From the NCBI GenBank assembly GCA_026692725.1, contig JAPMUG010000007.1, positions 1-64,000 of the forward strand: a stretch of 64,000 nt of DNA, read 5' to 3'. Positions 12,410 through 22,181 of the stretch are shown one piece after another. Source of the stretch: Ecytonucleospora hepatopenaei (lineage: Eukaryota > Microsporidia > Enterocytozoonidae). Position 1 is the first letter of the stretch. The number at the start of each line of letters is the position of its first letter. Below the pieces are notes generated by a model. The model was not told the origin of the DNA and searched no databases. It saw only the letters and a list, made by a program, of their open reading frames with translations. Both the position numbers and the translations under genes were made by a program.

Positions 12410-13396
12410 ATGTTTAAAACAATAATATACTTTCTTTTATATACTACAGAAATACTGAGTGTTGAAATAAAAACAACAGAAGATTTTGAGTTTTTTGAAG
12501 AATATACAATAAAGAATGTTACTGATTTGAATAAACAAGATTTGAAAGACAAAAAGAGTGGTTTTTATAAAATGATACAATCAATTGACAACGATAATAA
12601 TATAGAGGCATTTTCAGTGTTTGATTTTATGATTAATGAAGAAAAACATTCCTTCTTAGTAACTAAAGAGTTTAAATTGAAAAATAACAGTAAACTTAAA
12701 AATAAAGCAGGTTCTTATAAATATTGTACATTAAATAATGAAGAAGATGATTTTACTAATGATAATTTTTCTTTTACAAGTGAATCTGTAAAATATAAGG
12801 TTATGGATGATAAATATAATGAAAAATACAATTTATTTTTTGTTAGAAAAAGAAACGTACCTAAAGAAATAAACACCAAAAATGAATTTATTTATGATTA
12901 TTATTTTGATTATGGTATTATAAACAGTTCTGATTCTTCTGAAAACTCTACAGAAAAAAATAGAGTTTGTAATTCCGACGTAAAAATAATTAATCCTCTT
13001 TATAAGGCTTATGCAGATTCTCTTAATAATTTTAATATTTATAGGGAACATAATGTTTTTAAAGTAGGAAAACAAAATAAAAGTGATGTTGTTGTGGTAA
13101 ATGAAATAAATCTTAAAAAAGAGACAGGTTATGGTGGTTATAATAAAATTACTTATGATATGCGTAACAAGGGAGAAATGAGTAATCTTCGTGAATGTTA
13201 TGATACTAAACTTACAATGATAATTTTTATGGATTTTAAAAAATTTATCTCTTTTATAAATCAAAAAGATGACTCAGTAATAAAATTTAAAGTGAAATGT
13301 AAATTAGAAGCAAATGAGGGCAAAAAAATATATTTCTCAGATAGGTTTCAGAAAAACCTGGTAAATGATATTGAAGAAAATTTTAATAATTGCTAA
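12410..13396 (+). CDS. Putative secreted protein, single-module member of a local family
   Basis: 328 aa from the ATG at 12410; a TTG six codons earlier is in frame but unlikely in a eukaryote. The N-terminus MFKTIIYFLLYTTEILSVE is a probable signal peptide and no other membrane segment follows. It shares an ordered set of motifs with both halves of the next gene: FFEEYTIKN, then HSFLVTKEFKLKNNSKLKNK, then FMDFKKFISFINQKDD followed by VKCKLEAN. This defines a module of about 300 residues (see 14006-16154). Charged, Asn/Lys/Asp-rich; the chain ends in Cys. Function unknown; secretion and surface location are inferred. I did not match it to any described microsporidian family. Confidence 0.75.
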   Translation: MFKTIIYFLLYTTEILSVEIKTTEDFEFFEEYTIKNVTDLNKQDLKDKKSGFYKMIQSIDNDNNIEAFSVFDFMINEEKHSFLVTKEFKLKNNSKLKNKAGSYKYCTLNNEEDDFTNDNFSFTSESVKYKVMDDKYNEKYNLFFVRKRNVPKEINTKNEFIYDYYFDYGIINSSDSSENSTEKNRVCNSDVKIINPLYKAYADSLNNFNIYREHNVFKVGKQNKSDVVVVNEINLKKETGYGGYNKITYDMRNKGEMSNLRECYDTKLTMIIFMDFKKFISFINQKDDSVIKFKVKCKLEANEGKKIYFSDRFQKNLVNDIEENFNNC

Positions 13397-14005
13397 CAAG
13401 TTTTTACTAAATAAATGAATATAACAAATTATTTTAAATTAAAAAAATTTTTATAATTGTTATTGTTTTGTATAATTTTATAAAAATAAGAATTCAAATA
13501 AATTTATTTAGTATTTAAAATTAATTGATCCTGATAAATTAAATGCATTCTATAAATAAAATTGTACAAAAATACCCAAAATATAGAAATAATGTAATTT
13601 TTCAATAACTTCTAATAAAATGATATTATAATAAATATGTATAAAAATAAACTATTAGAAAAATAAATAAATATTTATTTGTTGTTTATATAATAAAAAT
13701 ACATTTAACAAAAGATTATCCATACCATGAGTGTATTTAAATATAGAACATACTAATTTTATACTATAATTTTTAAATAAAAATATAATTTAAGACTTAT
13801 AAAAAATAAGTTTTTGGATAAAATGATATATCAATTTTTTTGAAAAACTTAAAAAAAGAATTTATTAAAAACTATTTAAAACGTTAAAAAACCATCTTCA
13901 GCCAATTTTTTAAAAATATCAACTATTTGTTTTTTGATCAATTTTAAAATATTTTTTCCTTTAAACCCCATCTAAAAAAATATTTTATAAAACATATCGT
14001 ATTCA
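13397..14005. other. Intergenic region, nothing recognised
   Basis: About 600 bp of AT-rich spacer between two paralogous genes. No coding frame seen. Confidence 0.5.
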
Positions 14006-16154
14006 ATGATTTTTTATAATTGGTTACATTCGATACATTGTGATAATCTTTCTGCGAGTATAAATAACATACACAATGAAATATATGATGACAATATAAC
14101 TGTTATTGATAATTTAGAAGAAATTGATGATTTCAAAAACAATAATATTTTTGATAATGTTTATATAGATGACTGCTTTTTTTATGAACATTATGAAATT
14201 AAACAAATTCATAATAACAAAAATAAAACAGATTCTAAATATGTACAAGCAAAAAAAGATTCTATTGTAGATTTTTGTATGTTTAAATTGATGTTTAAAG
14301 AAAAAAAAGAAAAATTATTTTCAGTTACAAAAAAATTAACACTTTCTAATAAAACTGTTTTAAGGTATAAAAATAAAAAATATTTGGTCAAAAATTTAGA
14401 AGACTATAATTTTAATTTTGATAAAACTAATGATTCAAATAATGACAAGCAAAGTATTTATTATAAATCTTTATATGGAAGTGATACATTTTTTATAAAA
14501 CGAAATAAAGGGGATGATTTAAATGCAAAGAATATTAGTTATTCTAATAAAAGGAATTTTTTGAATAAGGTTAACGAATATTCCAAAAATATTTTTATTA
14601 ATAATAATTATAATGTTATTTCAAAAACTTCATTTGATACAATTTTAAAAGTAAAGCAATTAAAATTAGATTCTTTAAAAAAAAACTAATAAAAATAATA
14701 AAAATAAAAATATTTCATCAAGTAACATTGTAGTAAAAAGTATATTTAATAATAAAAATATTAAAAATATTAAAATAAGTGATTTATTAGATGATAAAAA
14801 GTATATGCGTGTGTTTTGTAACGAAAATGATTTTAAAAAATTAATTTTTGATGATGATAAAATAAATTTTACATCCAATGAAATAAATATAAAAGGTAAA
14901 AATATAAAAATAAGTTTGTTTAAGCAAAAATATAAAGCAATAAGTATAAAAAACAATGAATTGTTAATAAATAATCTTAAAAGTAATTTAAACAAGAATG
15001 TTGATGTTTATAATGAAAATGCATTGATAAGTAGGGCTTTGTTTTATGAATCTTATAATATTTATAAGTTAAAAAATAATAGTATTAGTAAAGAATTGGC
15101 AGATGAAATAAGAGGAAAAGATTTGTTTGAATTCTTTTTTATAACTTTAAATAATAATAAAGAAAATAATAAAAACTTTAAACAAAAATTTTTGGTAACT
15201 AAAGAATTTATTTTGAAAAAGAATACAAAAATATTTTATAAAAATAAAGAGTATACTTTACACAGACAAGGCATTCGTTTTATACCAAAAGAAAAATGCA
15301 CTTTTCAGTTAAATGGTAAAACAGATAATAACAATATAAAAACATATTTTGTTTTTAAAAATGATGTTAATGCTTTTATTAAGTTTAAAAATATTGAAGA
15401 ATTAGAATATTTTAACAGTAATTTGATTTTATTGGATTTAAATGCATATAAATTTGAAGTAAACCAGTGCAAAAAATCAGAAGAAAAAGAATTTTATTTT
15501 ATGCCTGATAAAAGCAAACATTTTGATCTTAAGAAAGTTTTTTTGGTTAATGACAAAAGTTTTAGTTTTAAAACAGGTAGTGTTATAAATGATCAAGAGA
15601 AAAATCAAATTAATTATAGAGATTATATGTTGATCAATATGGATTTAAATGAATTTTCTAAGTTTATTAATGATAAAGAAAGAGATAAAATGGCATATAA
15701 AACAGAAAATAAGTTTTTAGGAGTAGAGTGCAGTATAAAACTTAAAAGAAATGATCTAGAAGAAATAGTGGAGTTATATAAAAATATTCAAAGCAAATTA
15801 GATGATCAGCTAAATTATAAAGGTAGCATTTTAGATAAAAATAATAGTAATACTAAATTAAATAATAGTAAAATAAATGATGGTAATAGTAAATTAAATA
15901 ATAGCAATACTAAATTAAACAATAGCAATACTAAATTAAATAATAGCAATACTAAATTAAATAATAGCAATAGTAAATTAAACAGTGAAAATACAGAAGA
16001 AAGTGTTTCTGCTAATAAAAAAAGTACAGGTAAAAGCAAAAAAGTTATTTTATTTTTTATTTTACTGTCCGTTTCTGCAATTATATTTTTAGTTATTTTG
16101 GTTATATTATTACGTAAAGAATATAATAAAGGATTTATACAGCAGATTATCTAA
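14006..16154 (+). CDS. Two-module surface-type protein with C-terminal TM anchor, split at an A9 run
   Basis: The frame from ATG 14006 stops at 14687-14689 just after nine adenines (14677-14685). The frame reached by skipping one base is open from about 14679 to TAA at 16152. Joined, it encodes about 715 aa. Module 1 has FFYEHYEIKQ, LFSVTKKLTLSNKTVLRYKN and, across the junction, VFCNENDFKKLIFDDD. Module 2 has LFYESYNIYK, FLVTKEFILKKNTKIFYKNK and MDLNEFSKFINDKE followed by VECSIKL. The same order of motifs occurs once in the 12410-13396 gene. The intact second module and the junction falling between paired motifs argue for one gene. Near the C-terminus a 7-residue repeat (NSNTKLN) precedes a hydrophobic helix at about 680-700 (VILFFILLSVSAIIFLVILV) and a short basic tail. 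The N-terminus is only weakly hydrophobic, so a leader is uncertain. Confidence 0.7.
15836..15985 (+). repeat. 21-bp coding repeat (NSNTKLN)
   Basis: Repeated units of AATAGCAATACTAAATTAAA type, with some degenerate first copies, encode an Asn/Lys/Leu stalk just before the C-terminal membrane helix. Confidence 0.85.
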
Positions 16155-17270
16155 TTAAATTGGTATTTTTTAGAATATTTTATAATATATTAAATATTTT
16201 ATAATAGAAAAATATTTTATAATATATTAAACATTTTATAATATATTAATATTGTTGTAAATTAAAATATGGCAGAAAAAAATTGCTTTTAAGGTTATTT
16301 AAAAAAAGTTTTTAAAATGTTGTTATTTATTTTTTTCATAAATATGTAATATTGTTTTTGTTTAAAATACGTTTAAAAAAATCAAATATTTGTTTATAAT
16401 CATTTTAAAATTAAAAACTACAGGAGTGGAAAAGAAATAAAATAACATGCTTTAAATTTAACTATGCAACATAAATGTAATTTTATATCATGATATTTTT
16501 AATTTTATGACAATATACAGAGAAGTTAATAAGTTTGGTTAACTTTTGTAATAATGATAATACAGAAAAAAAGGAATGTTTTGTTAATTGCAAGTAATTT
16601 TAATGAAAATGATGTACAATAATTATTTTTTATGTAATTGTTGGTATTTAAAAAAATGAATTTAAAAATTATAAATGTTAATAAATATTGTTAATGAAAA
16701 TAAATTGTATAAAAAAGTACAACAATTTAATTTCTAGTTTTTTGTTTAAATATTTAGCCTAATTTTCAATATTTTTATAATTGTTTCTTAATTAAAAAAT
16801 TACTTCCTAAAGTAGAATGCATAAAAAGCGTTTTAATATTTAAAAAATTCGTTAAATGGTGTTACTTCAGATAATTTAAACATTTTAAGAACTTGTAGGT
16901 TATTTATTAATCAACACACGTTTAATTATACTTGTAAAATATTTAGTAAAAATATATAGGATAAATATAGTATTTCGTATTACACTAATGTTCAGTAAAA
17001 AAGAATTAATTCCGACCATTTGATTTGAATATAATTATACAGTTTTTGAAAATAAAGAAAGTTACTTTGTATTGATTCAATTTTAGCCTTGGTTTTGTTT
17101 AGTTATAAATCTTCAACATATTTAACAAAGAAAATTATAAAAGAAATATTTTAATAAAAAAAGATGCATTTCTTTTCTTTTAAAAAAGTAATTTTAAATT
17201 TATAGTGGTATTTCTTTTAATAATTTATAACGTAATAAATTTGTAGAAAAAATTGTTAAAAATGTTTCAT
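16155..17270. other. Intergenic region, nothing recognised
   Basis: 1.1 kb AT-rich spacer separating the putative surface-protein cluster from the core genes. No open frame with codon structure or RNA gene seen. Confidence 0.5.
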
Positions 17271-18332
17271 TTATTCACTTGAATCTTGTACTTTGTTGTT
17301 TAACCTATTTAAAAAATCTTGTATTTCACCAATTACATAATCTGGTAATGTCATTATGTTAACCTCAATTTCATCATTTCCTATGTAAGAAAAACTGCTG
17401 CAGCTTCTTTGAATAATTTCCACGACTTTGTCACTTTCTTCTCTACCTAGCGCAAGTATGGAAGAACCTACTTTTTCTCTTTCCTCAATTGAATACGTAA
17501 CTGCATTTACGTCCTCCATTCTCTTGGCCTCTTCTAATGAATTTAATTTTTGCATTAAATCGCTAATTTTCTGTCTAATTTGTGTTATTTCTGTATCAAG
17601 TCCTCCATCTTTTTTATCAACTTCTCTTTTAAATAGTCTTTCCAATTCAATTCCTAATTTGTAAATTTCTGAATTTTCAGGATTGTATAATTTGCAATTA
17701 TCGCATATTAATTGAAGATCAGCTACAAATGAATTAAAACTGTCGTAGCTTTTTCTGTTTAATTTGCTTCTTACGGTGCTTAAATCCATGGGTTTTTTAA
17801 CCACACTCGAGTATCCAGGAGCCTCACTGTCTGTTACAGGTTGCAAAAATGGCCATATCTTGTTTTTGTTTTTAGGTTTTTCAATTTCATTGAGTAAGTT
17901 CAAAGCGCTATCAAAATCGTCTTGTGACATTTGAGATGTTTGTTTGACTACCGTTCTTTTTTGTTTTTCTGACGTAGTGGTGTCTACATTTTCAGGTGGG
18001 TTCGAAGCAGTGCTGTTGTAAATTTTTTCAAATGCTTTTTCAAGTTCTTTTCCCATCTGTGCAACTGGTGAATCTTCACCATTGTATAAATAACAATTGT
18101 TAAACATAAGCTTCATATCATTGTAAAAATCTTCATTGCTTTCATATTGCTTGTTTTCTAATTTATCTTTGATTGTGGATAAATCCATAGGATGTTTGAT
18201 TTTTTCTGTGTAATCAGGAATACCCAATGCGATAGGATCTACTGGCTGTTTAAATGGCTCAGAATTACCATTTCTTTTTAAACGTGTTAAAATACCAGAT
18301 AAAAACTTATAATTAAATTCTTTACCTTCCAT
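17271..18332 (-). CDS. BDF1: BET-family double bromodomain protein (Bdf1-like)
   Basis: 353 aa from the ATG at 18332; a TTG three codons upstream is ignored. Bromodomains read acetyl-lysine on histone tails, and fungal Bdf1 links acetylated chromatin to TFIID. Bromodomain 1 (about residues 8-105) contains HPMDLSTIKDKL and the acetyl-lysine-binding Asn in NNCYLYN. Bromodomain 2 (about 145-245) contains IWPFLQPV, KPMDLSTVRSKL and DNCKLYNPEN. A coiled segment follows, then an ET-like region (about 280-350: YSIEEREKVGSSIL, LPDYVIGEIQDFL). The shelf Trp of WPF is kept in domain 2 but is Glu (EPF) in domain 1. Much shorter than yeast or animal BET proteins, as expected for microsporidia. Divergently oriented to the next gene with about 300 bp between. 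Confidence 0.93.
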   Translation of the reverse strand: MEGKEFNYKFLSGILTRLKRNGNSEPFKQPVDPIALGIPDYTEKIKHPMDLSTIKDKLENKQYESNEDFYNDMKLMFNNCYLYNGEDSPVAQMGKELEKAFEKIYNSTASNPPENVDTTTSEKQKRTVVKQTSQMSQDDFDSALNLLNEIEKPKNKNKIWPFLQPVTDSEAPGYSSVVKKPMDLSTVRSKLNRKSYDSFNSFVADLQLICDNCKLYNPENSEIYKLGIELERLFKREVDKKDGGLDTEITQIRQKISDLMQKLNSLEEAKRMEDVNAVTYSIEEREKVGSSILALGREESDKVVEIIQRSCSSFSYIGNDEIEVNIMTLPDYVIGEIQDFLNRLNNKVQDSSE

Positions 18333-18632
18333 TTTAAGCAATAGTGATATTTTAAATTATTCTACTAAAAAAGTATAAATAAAAATAATGTTAACTTTAA
18401 AAACTAAAATAAATTGTTTTTTAACTTAACCTATATTATAGTAAAAAGTATGCCTTGAAAACTTAAGCTTATTGTCAAAGAAATGAATGGGTTAAAATTT
18501 TTTAAAATATTAAACAATTGCTGTATTTAAAAAAATGTTTAGCTATAATGTTTAATTTTATTGTCAGTTATGGTATAATGATTTTGACATATTAGAATTA
18601 TTGTTATTTTATTTACCCTAAAATATTTGTTA

Positions 18633-19142
18633 ATGCTTGATTCTACCTTACAAAATTGTAAAAAAATAACAGCAGTTCTTAAAAATTGGCCAAAAGCTAA
18701 TAAAAATGTACACATACACAAAGAATATTTAGTAAATAATTTATCCAAGGCAGAACAAATTTTTTTGGATGGTAAATCTTTAGTAGAAAATATTTTACAA
18801 GAGGAAGAAGAAAAAAATAACCAGGAAGAAATATCCCATCTTGAAGAAAAAGTTGATTTCTTAAGAAAACAATACAATTCTCAAGTTAATGACTGTGAAT
18901 TTGAAGAAAAAACAAAAATATTGTCTGAAATTGAAAAAATTAAAAATCAAGTTGGCGTTTACAGCACAGTAAAACTTAATCCATTAGAATTGAATGATTT
19001 AAAACTTAAACTTAAAAAAGTTCATAATTTTGATCATACACTTAATGAAGTTACAAAGAAAATGATTGATTTTACAGGTAAAAATAAGCTTATTAATGAT
19101 AATGTTTTTATAAAAATAAAGGAAATATTTGAATCAAATTAA
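18633..19142 (+). CDS. Coiled-coil protein of unknown function
   Basis: 169 aa from ATG 18633; a TACCCTAAAA element (CCC at 18616-18618) lies 14 bases before it and supports this start over the upstream in-frame TTG. Residues about 40-105 are strongly heptad-like and Glu/Lys-rich. No membrane segment or leader. Size and coiled-coil content would fit a kinetochore, SNARE-regulatory or spindle protein, but I see no diagnostic motif. Confidence 0.75.
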   Translation: MLDSTLQNCKKITAVLKNWPKANKNVHIHKEYLVNNLSKAEQIFLDGKSLVENILQEEEEKNNQEEISHLEEKVDFLRKQYNSQVNDCEFEEKTKILSEIEKIKNQVGVYSTVKLNPLELNDLKLKLKKVHNFDHTLNEVTKKMIDFTGKNKLINDNVFIKIKEIFESN

Positions 19143-19294
19143 ATAAATTTTATATAAGATATATTATAAATTTATTTAATGTTAAATAGTATAAACATGT
19201 TATTGTTTTTATTAAATGGGGAAATTTTTGGACTTGTTTTTTTAATGGGGAAGTTTTTGGACTTGTTATAAATAAAAATTTTATTAAAAAATAA

Positions 19295-19297
19295 CCC
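19295..19297 (+). promoter_or_regulatory. CCC motif before the small ORF at 19302
   Basis: AACCCTTATATG: the C-triplet lies 4 bases before the ATG. The same string ACCCTTATATG starts the gene at 23179, which supports expression of the small ORF. Confidence 0.6.
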
Positions 19298-19301
19298 TTA
19301 T

Positions 19302-19454
19302 ATGTTAGGTTTTTTAAAAAATATTGTTGAACCATTATACTCTGCTCCTGTTGCGGCAGTCGTGGAGTTCTTTCGTTCAAAAAGAATGTGGAAGCAAAAT
19401 GTTTGTGCTTCCAAGGGCTTTGATCGTATTTTTAATTTATTAAAGAAAGATTAA
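19302..19454 (+). CDS. Small protein, 50 aa, unknown
   Basis: ATG 19302 to TAA 19452-19454. The product begins MLGFLKNIVEPLYSAPVAAV and continues with a basic, Phe-containing second half ending LLKKD. The local base composition is more GC-rich (CTGTTGCGGCAGTCGTGGAG) than the flanking DNA and the start has a canonical CCC motif, so it is probably a real short gene. An N-terminal amphipathic or weakly hydrophobic helix is possible. It is bracketed by the 22-bp motif repeats at 19216-19551. No family recognised. Confidence 0.6.
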   Translation: MLGFLKNIVEPLYSAPVAAVVEFFRSKRMWKQNVCASKGFDRIFNLLKKD

Positions 19455-19563
19455 ATTAGTTAGCTTTTTTATTTTTTATAAATTTTTTATTTTTTTATAT
19501 GGGGAAATTTTTGGACATGTTCAACACAAATGGGGAATTTTTTGGACATGATCCTAAATTTAT

Positions 19564-20529
19564 TTAAACATCTTCTATATTACTCAGTGATAAATCAAAC
19601 TCATTTTCTTTTTCCACATAAATCCGTGATTTTTTTATTGTCTCAAAATCTACATCGCATCTGTTTTTATATTTTGCAACATGAATGTAATTATCTTGAA
19701 TATAATATATATCGTTACCTATTAATACGACATCATCTACTCCACGTATATTTAAATAGCAATGTTTTAAAGTATAATCATAAACCTTAAGTTTACTTTC
19801 ACTTTCCAATAGCAAAATTACACAATCTTTCAACAAAAATATCTTGTTGCATTTTGTCCCGCCGTACTTATTTGATATGTCTGAAATGTAAAGCTGTAAA
19901 TCACACCCTTTTAAAACATTTTCTTCTGTTTCTATGTTTTCTGTGTATTTGTACATTTTTCTTCCTTTAAAGCATACTAAACTCGTTGTATCGTCGTATT
20001 CTTCATATACAATTCCTTTATATTTTTCAAAAACTATAAGTTTTTTTATGGTATAAAGCATAAAAAAGTTCCCACACACTGTATGCATAATATATTCTTG
20101 ATAAATAAATTTTTGTTTTTTATTATCAAAGTAAGAGCAAAACCTTCCATTTACGTGCAAATAATGGCTTTTTTGCATGTTTTCAGACATTGGAAAAACA
20201 TTCGTAATGCCTTCCCAAACGATTTTCTTGAAAGGTTTTTGTTCCTTATAAAAGTTTTTGTTTACAAATTTGAGATGGTAAATTTCAACATGATTGTCGC
20301 AGTAAATGTATAAACAGTCATAAAAAATGTCTGCATTCTTAATAGGAAACTTCATAATGAAGTAATTGGTCATGGTAGTTTTTACATTGTATAAATAAAT
20401 TGTTTTGTCATAAAAATACAATAAAATGTTTTTTTCAACCACCGGTGACATATATTGTGCCTTATGAGACTTTTGTCCATCTAATTTTTCTGTAGAATAT
20501 ATATTAAAAGTTTTACTATATTGTAGCAT
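19564..20529 (-). CDS. Beta-propeller-like protein, unknown
   Basis: 321 aa. The sequence is a succession of short beta-strand patterns (NILLYFYDKTIYLYNVKT, CLYIYCDNHVEIYHLKF, VILLLESESKLKVYDYTL), spaced like the blades of a degenerate WD40-type propeller, but without clear GH/WD dipeptides. No leader or membrane helix. A TACCCTATT element lies upstream of the ATG on the coding strand. Could be a reduced nucleoporin, snoRNP or trafficking propeller; identity unresolved. Confidence 0.7.
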   Translation of the reverse strand: MLQYSKTFNIYSTEKLDGQKSHKAQYMSPVVEKNILLYFYDKTIYLYNVKTTMTNYFIMKFPIKNADIFYDCLYIYCDNHVEIYHLKFVNKNFYKEQKPFKKIVWEGITNVFPMSENMQKSHYLHVNGRFCSYFDNKKQKFIYQEYIMHTVCGNFFMLYTIKKLIVFEKYKGIVYEEYDDTTSLVCFKGRKMYKYTENIETEENVLKGCDLQLYISDISNKYGGTKCNKIFLLKDCVILLLESESKLKVYDYTLKHCYLNIRGVDDVVLIGNDIYYIQDNYIHVAKYKNRCDVDFETIKKSRIYVEKENEFDLSLSNIEDV

Positions 20530-20727
20530 ATAAAAAATAGGGTAAAAGTAAAATAAATCGTATTTCCTGTATAAGGTAAAATAATTATTGTATTTGTGAT
20601 GTAGTGTTTTTTAATATTTATTTAAAATTGTTAAATTTAAGACTAAAAATTAAATAATGTTTGGTCGTGTAAAATATAAAAAGAAAAAAAGAAATCATAG
20701 TTATTTTTATTTTTTCAAAATTTTACT

Positions 20728-20730
20728 CCC
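20728..20730 (+). promoter_or_regulatory. CCC motif before RPS3
   Basis: ACTCCCTTAAATTACATG places the C-triplet 9 bases before the RPS3 ATG at 20740, the usual microsporidian arrangement for a highly expressed ribosomal gene. Confidence 0.6.
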
Positions 20731-20739
20731 TTAAATTAC

Positions 20740-21369
20740 ATGTTAGACCAGTACATTAAAGAGGGCAAAATAAGAGCAGAATTAAATGAACTCTACTCTA
20801 AATTACTTCAATCTGAGGTATACGCAGGAATTGATTTGAGAATGCACCAGAGTCCTATCCACGTTTCAATTAAAATTTTGAATCCTGCAGAACTTTTACA
20901 AAAAAAGCCACTTATCCAGGAACAGTTACAAAATATGACTGCGCAAAGATTAAGCTTAAATAAAGAGCAGGTAAGAATAATTTTTGAAAAAATTACAGAC
21001 AAATACTTGGAACCTGCATACCATGCAGAAATGCTTAGACAAACTTTTGTTGACGTAAAGCCTTATAAAAGATGCATTAACCAAATTATTAGAAATGTGA
21101 GAATGGCAGGTGGACAAGGTGTATGTGTTAGAGTTTCTGGTAAGGTCAAGGGACAGAGAGCAAAGGCAACCAAGTTTATTGATGGATTGTTAATTCAGGC
21201 AGGACAGCCAGCAAAAGACTATATTAAAAAGTCATATGCTGTTGCAAAGTGCAAGCAAGGAGTTATTGGTATCCAAGTAAAGATTATGTTACCATATGAT
21301 CCATCTGGTGTTAAAGGTCCTTCTACCATTTTGGCAGATAAAATTAAGGTTTTGCCACCTAAACATTAA
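20740..21369 (+). CDS. RPS3: 40S ribosomal protein uS3 (RPS3)
   Basis: 209 aa, full length for a microsporidian uS3. An N-terminal KH-type region (about 20-95, RMHQSPIHVSIKILNP) is followed by the strongly conserved C-terminal domain, including VSGKVKGQRAKATKFIDGL, QGVIGIQVKIMLPYDPSG and the ending LADKIKVLPPKH. uS3 lines the mRNA entry channel on the small subunit head. The eukaryotic C-terminal tail is shortened. Codon use is more balanced than in neighbours, consistent with high expression. Confidence 0.97.
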   Translation: MLDQYIKEGKIRAELNELYSKLLQSEVYAGIDLRMHQSPIHVSIKILNPAELLQKKPLIQEQLQNMTAQRLSLNKEQVRIIFEKITDKYLEPAYHAEMLRQTFVDVKPYKRCINQIIRNVRMAGGQGVCVRVSGKVKGQRAKATKFIDGLLIQAGQPAKDYIKKSYAVAKCKQGVIGIQVKIMLPYDPSGVKGPSTILADKIKVLPPKH

Positions 21370-21499
21370 ATTTTTATAATTTTATTTTTATTTTATTTAA
21401 GTTTTATTTAAATGTAATAAAATTTATTTTATTGTTTTAAAATTTGAGCTTATTTTATTTTATAAATAAGTAAATAGTAAGTGTTGTTTTTAAACTATT

Positions 21500-22111
21500 C
21501 TATTTTATTATTTGAGTTATTGCTTTTTTTATTTCTTCATACTCTTCTCCTTCCAAATTAACATATCCATTCATTCCTAATGATATTTTAAATGATTTTT
21601 CTATTTTATAAAAATTACTTATTTCTTTTCTTATGTCCATAAAATGCAATAATAAAACTTTCCATTTATCCAATTTAAATGCATTTTCAATTTTACCAAG
21701 TTCCTTTTCTTGACATGAAAGTAATACTTCACATTCTTTTACATCTACAATTTTGCACATTACCAGGTCATTTGCAAAAAGCTCAGGTTTATTTCTTTTT
21801 GTTGCATTTTCAAAGGATAAAACAGGTAGAATTCCTGTGTGTTGTGGTATTTTTAAATCTTCACAGCCTATATTCACTCTATAATAATCCTGATTTGCAC
21901 TGAAAATACGCCCTATAACTATATCTCCTTTTTCTGGAACGTAATATAAAGTTTTTGAAAAAATAAAAAATGTATTTTCTATTTTATACAACTTTCCTGC
22001 TACAATTGCTTTTTTATCAACAATGTTCATGGACATAATACCTTTTTCATTAATATAATCACCAGGAAGAACATTTCTAATAAATTGAAATTCTTTTATA
22101 GACTCAAACAT
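21500..22111 (-). CDS. RRP40: Exosome cap subunit Rrp40
   Basis: 203 aa. Rrp40 (EXOSC3) is an S1/KH cap protein of the nine-subunit RNA exosome. An N-terminal beta domain starts with VLPGDYI. The S1 domain includes YYVPEKGDIVIGRI and the Rrp40-characteristic SFENATKRNKPELF (about 100-113). A C-terminal KH-like part contains ISLGMNGYVNLEG. The ATKRN signature separates it from Rrp4 and Csl4. A CCC element on the minus strand (22154-22156) lies about 42 bp upstream, in the 70-bp divergent promoter shared with CIA1. Confidence 0.9.
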   Translation of the reverse strand: MFESIKEFQFIRNVLPGDYINEKGIMSMNIVDKKAIVAGKLYKIENTFFIFSKTLYYVPEKGDIVIGRIFSANQDYYRVNIGCEDLKIPQHTGILPVLSFENATKRNKPELFANDLVMCKIVDVKECEVLLSCQEKELGKIENAFKLDKWKVLLLHFMDIRKEISNFYKIEKSFKISLGMNGYVNLEGEEYEEIKKAITQIIK

Positions 22112-22181
22112 GTAAGCTTTTACACAAAATACTAAAATATAAAAAAATTATAAGGGTTTTATAAAATATAGTTTAATCAAA

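Larger units (their letters stand above)
19216..19551. repeat. Four dispersed 22-bp motif copies around a small ORF
   Basis: Near-identical copies of ATGGGGAAATTTTTGGACTT type start at 19216, 19245, 19499 and 19530. Two precede and two follow the 50-codon ORF at 19302-19454. In the middle positions they vary A/G and T/A only. Confidence 0.8.

Noticed and set aside
12833..13264. 143-codon minus-strand frame
   Set aside because: It lies entirely inside the secreted-protein gene and is the mirror of its codon pattern.
15815..16039. 74-codon Leu-rich minus-strand frame
   Set aside because: It is the antisense of the NSNTKLN coding repeat.
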